In this document: one piece after another, positions 25,055-33,577 of the stretch | Layout of the letters: every line of letters begins with the position of its first letter | Position numbering within the stretch: the stretch's first letter is position 1 | Source of the DNA: Kitasatospora purpeofusca | Lineage (GTDB): Bacteria > Actinomycetota > Actinomycetes > Streptomycetales > Streptomycetaceae | Direction: 5' to 3' | DNA: 64,000 bases | Assembly (NCBI RefSeq): GCF_000718025.1 | Contig: NZ_JODS01000037.1 | Location: forward strand, 1-64,000 | Position numbers and translations under genes: made by a program | Notes under the pieces: model-generated | What the model was told of the DNA's origin: nothing | Database searches by the model: none | What the model saw: the letters and a program-made list of their open reading frames with translations, nothing else

Positions 25055-27406
25055 GTGAGCAGCGATCGGGACGGCGTCTACGTCGGCGACAACGCGGCGG
25101 AGGACGACGACGACTGGTCCGACGCGCCCGATTACACTCCCCCGTCCTGGTACGTGCAGACGGATGCCGCGGGTGCTCCGGCGGCCGCGCCGGGCGGCGG
25201 CGTGACGCCGGCTCCGGACGGGGCGTCCGCTCCGGCGGCCGCGCCGGTCCCAGCGGCTGCGGCCGCGCCCGTTGCTGCGCCGGCGCCCGTACCTGCGCCC
25301 GCACCGGTGCCCGTCGTCGCGCCCGCGCCGGAGGCCGTGGCGCCGCCGGTCGCGGCCCAGCCGCCGGCGCAGCCCCTCGCTCCGTCCCAGGCCCAGCCTC
25401 CGGTGCAGCCCGCGACCTATCCGCAGCCGCAGACGCAGCCGCAGCCGGGCGGGGCCGCCGTCCCGGCGGCGGCTCCGGCACCGGCGCCGGTCCAGGGTGT
25501 GCCCGCCGAGCCCTTCGCGGTGCCGCCGACCGCCCCGGCCGCGCCCGCCCCGGCACCGGCCCCCGCGCCCGCCCCGGCCCCCATGCCCGGCTGGCCGCCG
25601 GCCGACCCGTCCGCCGCCGCGCAGCCCGGCCCCGCCCAGCCGCCGGCCGCCGCCCCGGCACCCCAGCCGTACCCGGCCGCGCCGCAGCAGCCCTTCGCCG
25701 CGGCGCCGGGCCATCCCCAGCCGTTCGCCCAGGAGCCGCAGGCCTTCGCACCGGAGCAGCAGCCGTTCACGCCGGAGCAGCAGCCCTTCGCGCAGGACCC
25801 GCAGGCCGCCGCGTGGGCGGCCGCCCAGCAGGCCCAGGGCCAGCCCGGCCAGCCCCAGCCCCAGGCCGGTCAGCCGCAGCAGGCCGTCCCGCAGCAGGCC
25901 CAGCCCCAGCAGCCGCAGCCCGGACCGGCCGCGCCGCCCGCCGGCGCCGACCCGCGCGCGGGCGGCTGGCCGCAGCCCGCCGCCTACCAGCAGCCCGCGC
26001 AGCCCCAGCCGAACGCCCCGCAGTGGGGCCAGCCGCCGGCCGCGCCCGCCGCGTTCCAGCAGGCCGGTGCCCCGCAGCAGACCGCGCACGGCGCGCCGCT
26101 CGGTTACACCGCCGCCGTCGAGCTGTCCTCGGACCGGCTGCTGCGCAGCCAGCCGAAGCAGCAGCGGCAGCAGCCGCGGTTCCAGTTCGGCGGCAAGGCC
26201 GCGGCCGCCGAGAAGGCCCGCCGGCTGGAGATCATCCGCACGCCGGTGCTCAGCTGCTACCGGATCGCGGTGATCAGCCTCAAGGGCGGCGTCGGCAAGA
26301 CCACGACCACCACCGCCCTGGGCGCCACCCTGGCCAGCGAGCGCCAGGACAAGGTGATCGCGATCGACGCCAACCCGGACGCCGGCACGCTCGGCCGCCG
26401 GGTGAAGCGGCAGACCGGCGCGACCATCCGCGATCTGGTGACGGCCATCCCGCACCTGCGCAGCTACATGGACATCCGTCAGTTCACCTCCCAGGACCTC
26501 CACTCCGGTCTGGAGATCCTGGCGAACGACGTCGACCCGGCCGTGTCGACCACCTTCAACGACTCGGACTACCGCCAGGTCATCGACGTGCTGGGCCGCC
26601 AGTACCCGATCATCCTGACCGACTCCGGGACGGGTCTGCTGTACAGCGCGATGCGCGGGGTGCTGGACCTCGCCGATCAGCTGATCATCGTCTCCACGCC
26701 CAGCGTGGACGGTGCCTCCTCGGCCTCCACCACCCTGGACTGGCTCTCCGCGCACGGCTACGCCGACCTGGTGCAGCGGTCGATCACGGTGGTCTCCGGG
26801 GTCCGCGAGACCGCGAAGATGATCAAGGTCGAGGACATCGTGGCGCACTTCCAGACCCGCTGCCGCGGCGTGGTCGTGGTGCCGTTCGACGAGAGCCTGG
26901 CGGCCGGCGCCGAGGTCAACCTGGACATGATGCGGCCCAAGGTCCGCGAGTCCTACTTCGAGCTGGCCACCCTGGTCGGCGAGGACATCGTCCGGGCCCA
27001 GCAGGCCGCCCAGCAGAACGGCTGGCAGCAGCAGGTCCAGCCGCAGCCCGCCCAGCCGCAGCCCCCGGCGCCGGGCTACCCGCAGCCGCAGCCCGGACCG
27101 CAGGGACAGCCCCCGTACGGCCAGCCGTACCCGTACCCCCAGCCGCCGCAGCCCGGCCAGCCGCACGCCCCGCAGCCCGCGCCCGGCACGCCGTGGGCGC
27201 CGCAGCCCGGGCAGGTCCCGCCGCCCCCGCCGGGCTACGGCTACCCGCCGCAGCAGAGCGCCCCGTCGCAGCCGCCGGCGCCCGAGTGGCAGCAGCCGCC
27301 CGCCCCTCCGGCCGGCGGCGGCTACGGCCACCCCCAGCCGGAGGAGGGCCACCAGCCGCCCCCGCCCGGTTACGGCTACCCGCCGCCGCCCGCGCCGCCG
27401 CAGTAG
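25055..27406 (+). CDS. MinD/ParA-like ATPase of the ESX locus with long Pro/Ala/Gln-rich arms
   Basis: The 783-residue protein has three parts: residues 1-45, acidic (AEDDDDWSD); residues 46-355, almost only Pro, Ala, Gln and Gly; residues 400-655, a MinD/ParA ATPase with deviant Walker A KGGVGKTT (410-417), AIDANPDAGTLG and ILTDSGTG. Residues 660-783 return to Pro/Gln/Gly/Tyr repeats (GYGYPP). This matches SCO5717-type proteins and, more loosely, EspI of mycobacterial ESX-1. In those systems such ATPases modulate secretion. The start is GTG 25055 with GGGAG six bases upstream. It is the last ESX gene and ends at a strong terminator. The repetitive arms are in frame and use host codons, so they are not a sign of decay. 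Confidence 0.85.
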   Translation: MSSDRDGVYVGDNAAEDDDDWSDAPDYTPPSWYVQTDAAGAPAAAPGGGVTPAPDGASAPAAAPVPAAAAAPVAAPAPVPAPAPVPVVAPAPEAVAPPVAAQPPAQPLAPSQAQPPVQPATYPQPQTQPQPGGAAVPAAAPAPAPVQGVPAEPFAVPPTAPAAPAPAPAPAPAPAPMPGWPPADPSAAAQPGPAQPPAAAPAPQPYPAAPQQPFAAAPGHPQPFAQEPQAFAPEQQPFTPEQQPFAQDPQAAAWAAAQQAQGQPGQPQPQAGQPQQAVPQQAQPQQPQPGPAAPPAGADPRAGGWPQPAAYQQPAQPQPNAPQWGQPPAAPAAFQQAGAPQQTAHGAPLGYTAAVELSSDRLLRSQPKQQRQQPRFQFGGKAAAAEKARRLEIIRTPVLSCYRIAVISLKGGVGKTTTTTALGATLASERQDKVIAIDANPDAGTLGRRVKRQTGATIRDLVTAIPHLRSYMDIRQFTSQDLHSGLEILANDVDPAVSTTFNDSDYRQVIDVLGRQYPIILTDSGTGLLYSAMRGVLDLADQLIIVSTPSVDGASSASTTLDWLSAHGYADLVQRSITVVSGVRETAKMIKVEDIVAHFQTRCRGVVVVPFDESLAAGAEVNLDMMRPKVRESYFELATLVGEDIVRAQQAAQQNGWQQQVQPQPAQPQPPAPGYPQPQPGPQGQPPYGQPYPYPQPPQPGQPHAPQPAPGTPWAPQPGQVPPPPPGYGYPPQQSAPSQPPAPEWQQPPAPPAGGGYGHPQPEEGHQPPPPGYGYPPPPAPPQ

Positions 27407-27442
27407 CGGCCGGCCGTAGCCGTCAGCAGTAGCGACGAACGC

Positions 27443-27479
27443 CGAGGGCCCGCCGACCTCCGTGGTCGGCGGGCCCTCG
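27443..27479. terminator. Strong bidirectional terminator at the end of the ESX locus
   Basis: CGAGGGCCCGCCGACC (27443-27458) pairs perfectly with GGTCGGCGGGCCCTCG (27464-27479), 16 bp with a 5-nt loop. It lies between the convergent MinD-like gene (stop 27406) and ribF (stop 27520). Confidence 0.88.
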
Positions 27480-27519
27480 CGCGCTCCGGCACGCTCTCCG
27501 GCGCGGCGGCCGGCCTCCG

Positions 27520-28497
27520 TCAGCCGGCCTCGGTCAGCTCCCGGGCCCGCTTCACGTCGTCGGCCATCCGGTCCAGCAGCGCCTCGATGGAGTCGAACTT
27601 CTCCATCCCGCGCAGGTACACCAGGAACTCCACCGCCACGTGCAGCCCGTAGAGGTCCAGGCCGACCCGGTCGATGGCGTACGCCTCGACGGTGCGCGCG
27701 GTGTTGTCGAAGGTCGGGTTGGTGCCCACCGAGATGGCGGCCGGCATCCTCCCTCCTTGCCCGCCCTCGGGCAGGAGGGTCCCAGGCCGTCCGGCGATCA
27801 GCCAGCCCGCGTACACGCCGTCGGCCGGGACGGCGCTGTGCGGCACGGTGTCCACGTTGGCGGTCGGGTAGCCCATCTCACGGCCGCGCTGCGCGCCCCG
27901 CACCACCTCGCCCTCCACCCGGTGCGGGCGGCCCAGCACCTCCGCCGCCCCGGCCACGTCGCCGGACGCCACCAGTCGGCGGGTCAGGGTCGACGAGAAC
28001 GGCTCGCCGTCCCCGACGGTGCCGCGCACCTGGAGGTCGACCACCTCGACGCCGCAGTCCGCCGCCCGGCCCAGCTCGGCCAGCAGCTCGACGTTCCCGG
28101 CCGCGCGGTGGCCGAAGCGGAAGTTCGGCCCCTCGACCACCAGGCAGGCGTGCAGCGCGTCCACCAGCACCTGCCGGAAGAACTCCTCCGGCGACTCCTT
28201 GGAGAACTCGGTGGTGAACGGCAGCACCAGCACGGCGTCGACGCCCAGCTCCTCGATCAGCTCCGCCCGGCGCGGCTGCGGGGCGAGCAGCGGCGGGTGG
28301 GTCCCCGGGCGGACCACCTCGCTGGGGTGCGGGTCGAAGGTGACCACCACCGAGCGCACCCCCCGCTCGCGGGCGCGCTCGACCACCCGGTTGATGATCA
28401 GCTGGTGTCCGCGGTGCACCCCGTCGAACGAGCCGATGGTGACGACGCTGCGTCCCCAGTCAGCGGGGATCTCCTCCAGGCCACGCCAGCGCTGCAC
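27520..28497 (-). CDS. ribF: Bifunctional riboflavin kinase/FAD synthetase
   Basis: RibF phosphorylates riboflavin to FMN and adenylates FMN to FAD. The N-terminal nucleotidyltransferase half shows GSFDGVHRGHQ, TFDPHP and EGPNFRFGH; the C-terminal flavokinase half shows GREMGYPTANV and AAISVGTNPTFD. The 325-residue length is typical. The start is GTG 28497. Inside the kinase half, residues around GTLLPEGGQGG look like an extra loop of about a dozen residues between YAGWL and MPAAISVGT; it coincides with a DNA hairpin at 27751-27779. The gene is the distal member of the rimP-nusA-infB-truB block and converges on the ESX locus. Confidence 0.95.
   Translation of the reverse strand: MQRWRGLEEIPADWGRSVVTIGSFDGVHRGHQLIINRVVERARERGVRSVVVTFDPHPSEVVRPGTHPPLLAPQPRRAELIEELGVDAVLVLPFTTEFSKESPEEFFRQVLVDALHACLVVEGPNFRFGHRAAGNVELLAELGRAADCGVEVVDLQVRGTVGDGEPFSSTLTRRLVASGDVAGAAEVLGRPHRVEGEVVRGAQRGREMGYPTANVDTVPHSAVPADGVYAGWLIAGRPGTLLPEGGQGGRMPAAISVGTNPTFDNTARTVEAYAIDRVGLDLYGLHVAVEFLVYLRGMEKFDSIEALLDRMADDVKRARELTEAG
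27751..27779. repeat. Palindromic insert-like hairpin inside ribF
   Basis: CCCTCCTTGCCCG (27751-27763) faces CGGGCAGGAGGG (27768-27779): a 12-bp stem with one bulged T and a 4-nt loop. It encodes the extra loop in RibF. It may be a small palindromic element that entered in frame. I cannot tell from one copy. Confidence 0.45.
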
Positions 28498-28562
28498 CTG
28501 ACCGCTCCTTGTTCCCTACGGCGCGTACCTTCTGTACGCTCAAACGCTCAAAACCCGAACCC

Positions 28563-31500
28563 CTATAGCGTGCCATGCGCCTGTCCGGAGTTCGGCACCG
28601 GAAGGCAGGTTGGCCGAACCGCCGGGTGCCGGGCTCCCCCGCCCGGCGGCCGGACGGCCCCGGTACCGCCGGCCCGCTCGGCCTCCGCCGCCGCGTACTG
28701 CGGGTCCCGACCGGCCGCGACCAGGGCGCGCAGCCGGTCCAGCCGCGGCCCCACCGGACGGGCCGGCCGCTCGTCCTCCGGCCAGCGCGCCAGCAGCGCG
28801 GCGAACGCCGCCGACCGGCCGGCGCAGCGCACCAGCAGCCCGTCCGCGCCCGGCAGCGCGGCCGCCGCCCGGACCACCACCGCCCGGGCCCGGGCCGGCC
28901 GCTCCGCCGCGCAGTGCTCGGCCAGCCCGGCGAGGGCGGCAGCCAGCACCTCCGGGTCCCCCTCGGTGGCCAGCAGGGTGTCCAGCAGCTCGCAGCGCAG
29001 CGCGTCCGCCACCGGGTCGGGCACCGGTCGGGACAGCACCTCGGCGAACGGCCGGCGGACCGCCGCCGCGCGGGCCGCCAGGGCGCCGCTCAGCAGCACC
29101 CGCAGCTCCAGCCGGGCGACGGCACCCTCGACAGCGCCGCGCGCCAGCCGACGGCCCAGGTAGTCGACGGCGACCGGCCCGGCCAGTTCCGGCCGCTCGC
29201 GCAGCAGCCGGGCGGCGAACTCGGCACCCCGCCGGGCGGCCAGCGGCGCCCGGGCGTCCGCCAGCACCCGCAGCGTCCCGGCCACCGGGGCGCCCGGCCG
29301 CGCCGCCGCCCCGGGCCCGCCCAGGCGGTCGGCCAGCGCGGCCAGCACCGGCTCCGGGTCGCTCTCCAGCGCCGGGGCCAGCGCCCGCGCGGTCAGGAAG
29401 CGGTCCTCGCCGCCCCGGTACACGGCCAGCGCCGCCGGCAGATGGACGGCCCGGCTCCCCGGCTCCCGCAGCAGCAGGGCCAGCGCGGCGCCGTGCAGGG
29501 CCGGCTCGTCCTCCCGGGCCAGCAGGGTCAGCGCGGTGAACCGCAGCAGCTCCGGCCCGGCGCCGCGGGCGTACGGGGCGGTGTGCAGCGCGTGCACCGC
29601 GGCGGCCACATGGCGTTCGGGCCGGGGGTCGTGGCTCCAGCGGTCGACCGCCCGGCAGAGCGCCGAGGGCTCCTCGACCGCCAGTACGGCGAGCAGCGCG
29701 TCCGCCCCGGGGTGCGCGGCTCCGGCCAGCACCTCGGTCAACTCGTCGAGGGCCAGGGACCGGTGGGCGAACAGCAGGTCGTGCGCGAGGTCGGCGACGG
29801 TGCTCCCGGGGCGGGCCGGCAGACCGCGCGGGTCGTCGAACCACCCGCAGAGCAGCGGCAGCACCCCCGGCGGATCGGCGCGCAGCCGGCCGGCCACCGC
29901 GGCGAGGAACGGCCGGTCCGGCCCGTCGGCGGCCACCAGCTTCCGGAGCAGGCCGAGTTCGGCCTCCGGCGGCAGCCCGAGACCGGCCCAGAAGGACGGC
30001 CCGAACCGGCCCAGACCCTCTGCCGGAAGCCGCTCGAACCCGCCTGCGGCGGCCGCACGTTCGACGATCCTTTCGGCCAACTGCTCCAGCAGCGGCCGGT
30101 GTTCGGCGAGGTCGGGGCCGGCGGTCAGACCGGCGACCAGCAACCGCCCGGCCCACCAGCCGGGTTCACTGCCGGCGGGGCGCAGGTCCACGGCCCGCCA
30201 GATCCGGTGCAGCCACGGATCCAGCGCCGGGGCGCCCCAGGTGGAGCCGACCCGCCGCAGCGCGGCGACCACCGGGCCGATCCGGTGCCGCGGCACGGTC
30301 CGGATCCCCGCGGGCGGCCCCCCGCCGGGCCCGGGGGGAGTGTCCTCGGCCTCGCCGAGCAGCAGCCGCAGCGCCGCGTCCAGGTCCAGGTGCAGGCCCT
30401 GCAGCCAGTCGGCGAACTCCCCGTGCGCGAAGCGGTAGCCGGAACCGGCCGGTACGAACAGCCCCTCCGCCAGCACCGCCGTCGCCCAGCCGCCCGCCAC
30501 CGGGAACAGCTCCTCGAACACGGCCCGCGCCAGGGCGCCCTGCTCGGCGCCCAGCATCCGCCGCGCCGCCTCGTGCACCCGGCCGGCCACCGCCGCCGCC
30601 GTCCGGCGCACCCGCCCGGCGGACACCCCGGCGGGCCGCAGGGCGCCCCGCCGGTGGGCACCCGGCCGCCGGGGGCGGCCGTCCTCGGCGAGCCGCTGGG
30701 CCACCCGCAGGCAGCACAGGTCGAGATGGGCGGCGAACAGCCCGGTGCGGCCCACCGGCTCCCCGCGCACCCCCTCCGCCCACAGCTGCCCGGCCAGCCG
30801 GACCGCCAGCGGGTGCCGAGCGTCCTCCGCCGCCGGCCAGCCGGGCGGCACCCCGTACCGCCGCCGCACCCGCTCCGCCGCCTCGGCGGGCAGCGGCCCC
30901 AGGCGCCGCACCACCACCCGGACGGCGCCCGCGCCGTGCCCCGCCCCGTCGGCCGGCGCTCCTACGGACGCCCCGCGCGGCGCTCCGAGCGGGACTCCGA
31001 CCGGCACCAGGAACTCGCCCTCGGCCCCGCCCGGCGCCAGCCGCTCCCAGGCCTCCTCCCCGCAGGCGGTCAGCAGCCGGGCCCCGCCCGCCGCCAGCCA
31101 GTACGCCGAGGCCCGCAGCCAGTCCGCGTCCAGCGGCACCGGCGACTCCTCCGGGCCGTCCAGCACCACCAGCAGCGGCCGCCCGGCCGCCGCGCAGAGC
31201 GCGGCCACCGCCCCCGGGCCGGCCGGCGCCGGCACCCCCAGCTCCGCCGAGGCCGACCCCAGGGCGCGCTCCACCGCGTCGGCGAGCGAGGCGTCCCCCG
31301 GCCCGAGGTCCGCGCCGCGCAGCCACACCGTGGGCCGGGGGCGCTCGCCGTCCCCGCGGCGTACGGCGACGGCCGCCGCCTCGGTGCTGCGGCCCGTACC
31401 GGCCGCCCCCACCAGGGCCACCACCCCGGCCCCGCCGGGGCCGTCACCGCCGGGGGGATCGCCGCAGGGGCCGTCGTCCACCAGGAGGTCGGCCCACTCC

Positions 31501-32327
31501 GCGAGCCCGTCCGGCCGGTCCACCCGGTCGGCCGCCAGCGCGGCGACCCGGTCCGGTCCGGCCCCCGCCGCGGCCAGCTGGGCGGCGGCCAGCCGCAGCA
31601 CCCCGGCCAGGTTGAGCGCGCTGCCGTAGGCGGGCACCCCGGCCGCGTTGCGCGCCAGCGCCTCGGCGAGTTCCGGCACGTCCACTCCGACGGCGGTCAC
31701 CGGAACGGCGGTGGGCGGCCCCGGCCGGCCCGGGGTCCGCAGGCCGGGCGCGACCACGGCCACCACCGTGCCACTGGCGGCGTCCAGCACCGGCGCCCCG
31801 GCCGGGACGACCGCCGCGTCGGCCGCCGAGGGCACGTCGAGCAGCAGCACACCGTCGATCAGGTGGAAGCGGTCGGCCTGCGGGTACACCGCGCCGGTGG
31901 TCGCCGCGAGGCCGCAGCGCAGCAGTACCGTCCGCCCGTCCGCGCGCCCCTCGCCCCGGACCGGGACGGGCACCAGCAGCACTCCGCCGTCCCCGGCCGC
32001 CGGCGGCGGGGCGACGGGCAGTGGCGGCACGGGCAGCCCGCCGACGGCGTCGGTGCGCAGCAGGGCCAGCCCCTGCCCGGGCAGCGGCCGGACGTGGTCC
32101 GGGCCCAGCACCCTGGTCTGTCCCCCGAAGAGGTGCAGGACGATGCCGTCGAGGCCGGCGACCGTCTCGTGCGCGGTGAGAACGGTGCCCAGCGGGTCGA
32201 GCACGAAGCCCAGCCCCCGCGGCCGTCCGTCCCGGTCGTGGATCCGCAGCAGCCGACGGCCGGGGTCGCCCGCCGCCGTGCCGTCGTCCTCCCCCGGCAA
32301 GCCCCTGAAGCCCAGCAGTCCCGGCAT
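28563..32327 (-). CDS. Large trypsin-like/STAND-NTPase-like protein with degenerate active sites
   Basis: A 1254-residue protein I cannot name. Residues 1-220 follow the trypsin-like chymotrypsin fold: GLGFVLDPLGTVLTAHETV has the catalytic-type His53, but the expected Gly-Asp-Ser-Gly-Pro region reads VPAGAPVLDAASG, with Ala176 in the serine place. Residues 300-480 resemble a STAND/AAA NTPase: GAAGTGRST (307-315) has Arg313 for the Walker A lysine, and PLLVVLDGPEE (384-394) is the Walker B. From about 600 to the end are alanine/leucine-rich helical repeats (TPR/HEAT-like). There is no signal peptide. The start ATG 32327 has GGGAGGG eight bases upstream. Neighbours are truB (210 bp upstream) and ribF (65 bp downstream). 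Similar proteins annotated as trypsin-like peptidases occur in streptomycetes. A signalling or scaffold role is inferred. Confidence 0.75.
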   Translation of the reverse strand: MPGLLGFRGLPGEDDGTAAGDPGRRLLRIHDRDGRPRGLGFVLDPLGTVLTAHETVAGLDGIVLHLFGGQTRVLGPDHVRPLPGQGLALLRTDAVGGLPVPPLPVAPPPAAGDGGVLLVPVPVRGEGRADGRTVLLRCGLAATTGAVYPQADRFHLIDGVLLLDVPSAADAAVVPAGAPVLDAASGTVVAVVAPGLRTPGRPGPPTAVPVTAVGVDVPELAEALARNAAGVPAYGSALNLAGVLRLAAAQLAAAGAGPDRVAALAADRVDRPDGLAEWADLLVDDGPCGDPPGGDGPGGAGVVALVGAAGTGRSTEAAAVAVRRGDGERPRPTVWLRGADLGPGDASLADAVERALGSASAELGVPAPAGPGAVAALCAAAGRPLLVVLDGPEESPVPLDADWLRASAYWLAAGGARLLTACGEEAWERLAPGGAEGEFLVPVGVPLGAPRGASVGAPADGAGHGAGAVRVVVRRLGPLPAEAAERVRRRYGVPPGWPAAEDARHPLAVRLAGQLWAEGVRGEPVGRTGLFAAHLDLCCLRVAQRLAEDGRPRRPGAHRRGALRPAGVSAGRVRRTAAAVAGRVHEAARRMLGAEQGALARAVFEELFPVAGGWATAVLAEGLFVPAGSGYRFAHGEFADWLQGLHLDLDAALRLLLGEAEDTPPGPGGGPPAGIRTVPRHRIGPVVAALRRVGSTWGAPALDPWLHRIWRAVDLRPAGSEPGWWAGRLLVAGLTAGPDLAEHRPLLEQLAERIVERAAAAGGFERLPAEGLGRFGPSFWAGLGLPPEAELGLLRKLVAADGPDRPFLAAVAGRLRADPPGVLPLLCGWFDDPRGLPARPGSTVADLAHDLLFAHRSLALDELTEVLAGAAHPGADALLAVLAVEEPSALCRAVDRWSHDPRPERHVAAAVHALHTAPYARGAGPELLRFTALTLLAREDEPALHGAALALLLREPGSRAVHLPAALAVYRGGEDRFLTARALAPALESDPEPVLAALADRLGGPGAAARPGAPVAGTLRVLADARAPLAARRGAEFAARLLRERPELAGPVAVDYLGRRLARGAVEGAVARLELRVLLSGALAARAAAVRRPFAEVLSRPVPDPVADALRCELLDTLLATEGDPEVLAAALAGLAEHCAAERPARARAVVVRAAAALPGADGLLVRCAGRSAAFAALLARWPEDERPARPVGPRLDRLRALVAAGRDPQYAAAEAERAGGTGAVRPPGGGARHPAVRPTCLPVPNSGQAHGTL

Positions 32328-32537
32328 ACCCGCAGCCCTCCCCGCAGGACCGGCCGGCCCTGGAGTGGACGCGTCGCGGCGACCTGCGCGCCGCCGGGGA
32401 GCCTGCCCGGCGTGGGCGCGGACGGACCGCGCCCGCGCCGTTCACGACCGCGGTTCACCTCGTGCGCTCCCCCGCGCGGGTGAACTTCCCCCCGACAGAA
32501 CCCCGTGGAGCCCCGCGCGGCCCGGTTCAGCCCCGGT

Positions 32538-33467
32538 TCAGCCGACGAAGACGGCGACCGGCCGGGCCTGGCCGGCCTGCTCCTCCACCAGCGCCAGGAA
32601 GGTGCCGTCTGGCCCGAACACCGCGATCGGCCCGTCGACGCCCATCCCCGGGGCCTTCAGCCGGGCGCCGTGGGACAGCTGCTTCGCCTGGTCGGCGTCG
32701 AGGTCCCAGCGCGGGAAGGCGGCCGCCGCCGCAGCGGCGATCGGCAGCACCTCAAGCCCGGTGGCCGCCTCGCCGGTCACCGAGGCCTCCAACTGCTCCA
32801 GGGTGTGCGCGGACTCCACCCCGTACGGCCCGACCTTGGTGCGCCGCAGCGCGGTGAGGTGCCCGCCGACGCCGAGCCCGGCGCCGAGGTCCCGGGCCAG
32901 CGCCCGGATGTAGGTGCCGGAGGAGCACTCCACGGTGACGTCCAGGTCGACCACCGGCGTGCCGTCCTCCGCGACCGCGGCGCGCCGCTCGTGCACCGTG
33001 AAGCGGTGGACGGTGGTCGGCCGGGCGGCCAGCTCGAAGTCCTCGCCCTCGCGCACCCGGGCGTAGGAGCGTTTGCCGTCGATCTTGATCGCGCTGACCT
33101 TGGACGGGACCTGCATGATCTCGCCGGTGAGCGCCGCGACGCCGGCGGCGATGGCCTCCCCGGTCACCCCGTCGGCCGGGGTCGAGGCGGTGACCTCGCC
33201 CTCCCGGTCGTCGGTGACGGTGGTCTGGCCGAGCCGGACGGTCGCCTCGTAGGTCTTGGCGGTGAGCATCAGATGGCCGAGCAGCCGGGTGGCCCGCTCG
33301 ACCCCGATCACCAGTACGCCGGTGGCCATCGGGTCGAGGGTGCCGGCGTGGCCGACCTTCCGCGTCCCGGCCAGCCACCGCAGCTTCGCGACCACCCCGT
33401 GCGAGGTGATGCCCTCCGGCTTGTCGACGATGACCAGGCCGTCCGGACCGGTGCCTTTGCGCTTCAT
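32538..33467 (-). CDS. truB: tRNA pseudouridine(55) synthase
   Basis: TruB makes pseudouridine 55 in the T-loop of tRNAs. The 309-residue product has the catalytic aspartate D45 in GHAGTLDPMATGVL, then KTYEA, SAIKIDGKRSYARVREGE and the RNA-binding CSSGTYIRALARDLG. A C-terminal actinobacterial TruB extension is present. I use ATG 33467; a TTG one codon earlier is also possible, with GAGAG upstream. It lies between nrnA and the large STAND-like gene. The 210 bp downstream (32328-32537) hold no gene and probably the promoter of the large gene. Confidence 0.95.
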   Translation of the reverse strand: MKRKGTGPDGLVIVDKPEGITSHGVVAKLRWLAGTRKVGHAGTLDPMATGVLVIGVERATRLLGHLMLTAKTYEATVRLGQTTVTDDREGEVTASTPADGVTGEAIAAGVAALTGEIMQVPSKVSAIKIDGKRSYARVREGEDFELAARPTTVHRFTVHERRAAVAEDGTPVVDLDVTVECSSGTYIRALARDLGAGLGVGGHLTALRRTKVGPYGVESAHTLEQLEASVTGEAATGLEVLPIAAAAAAAFPRWDLDADQAKQLSHGARLKAPGMGVDGPIAVFGPDGTFLALVEEQAGQARPVAVFVG

Positions 33468-33577
33468 CAAGTTCTCTCTGTCAAAGCCCTGTACAAACGA
33501 TCAACCACAGGCTGCCAACCTACCGACCGCACGGCCCCGCCGACCACGCAGCACGGCTGGCGGGGGTCCCGCGCGGA

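Noticed and set aside
25180..26160. Pro/Ala/Gln-rich stretch as a separate gene or pseudogene
   Set aside because: It is in frame with the MinD-like ATPase and the acidic N-terminus, and such linkers occur in ESX ATPases.
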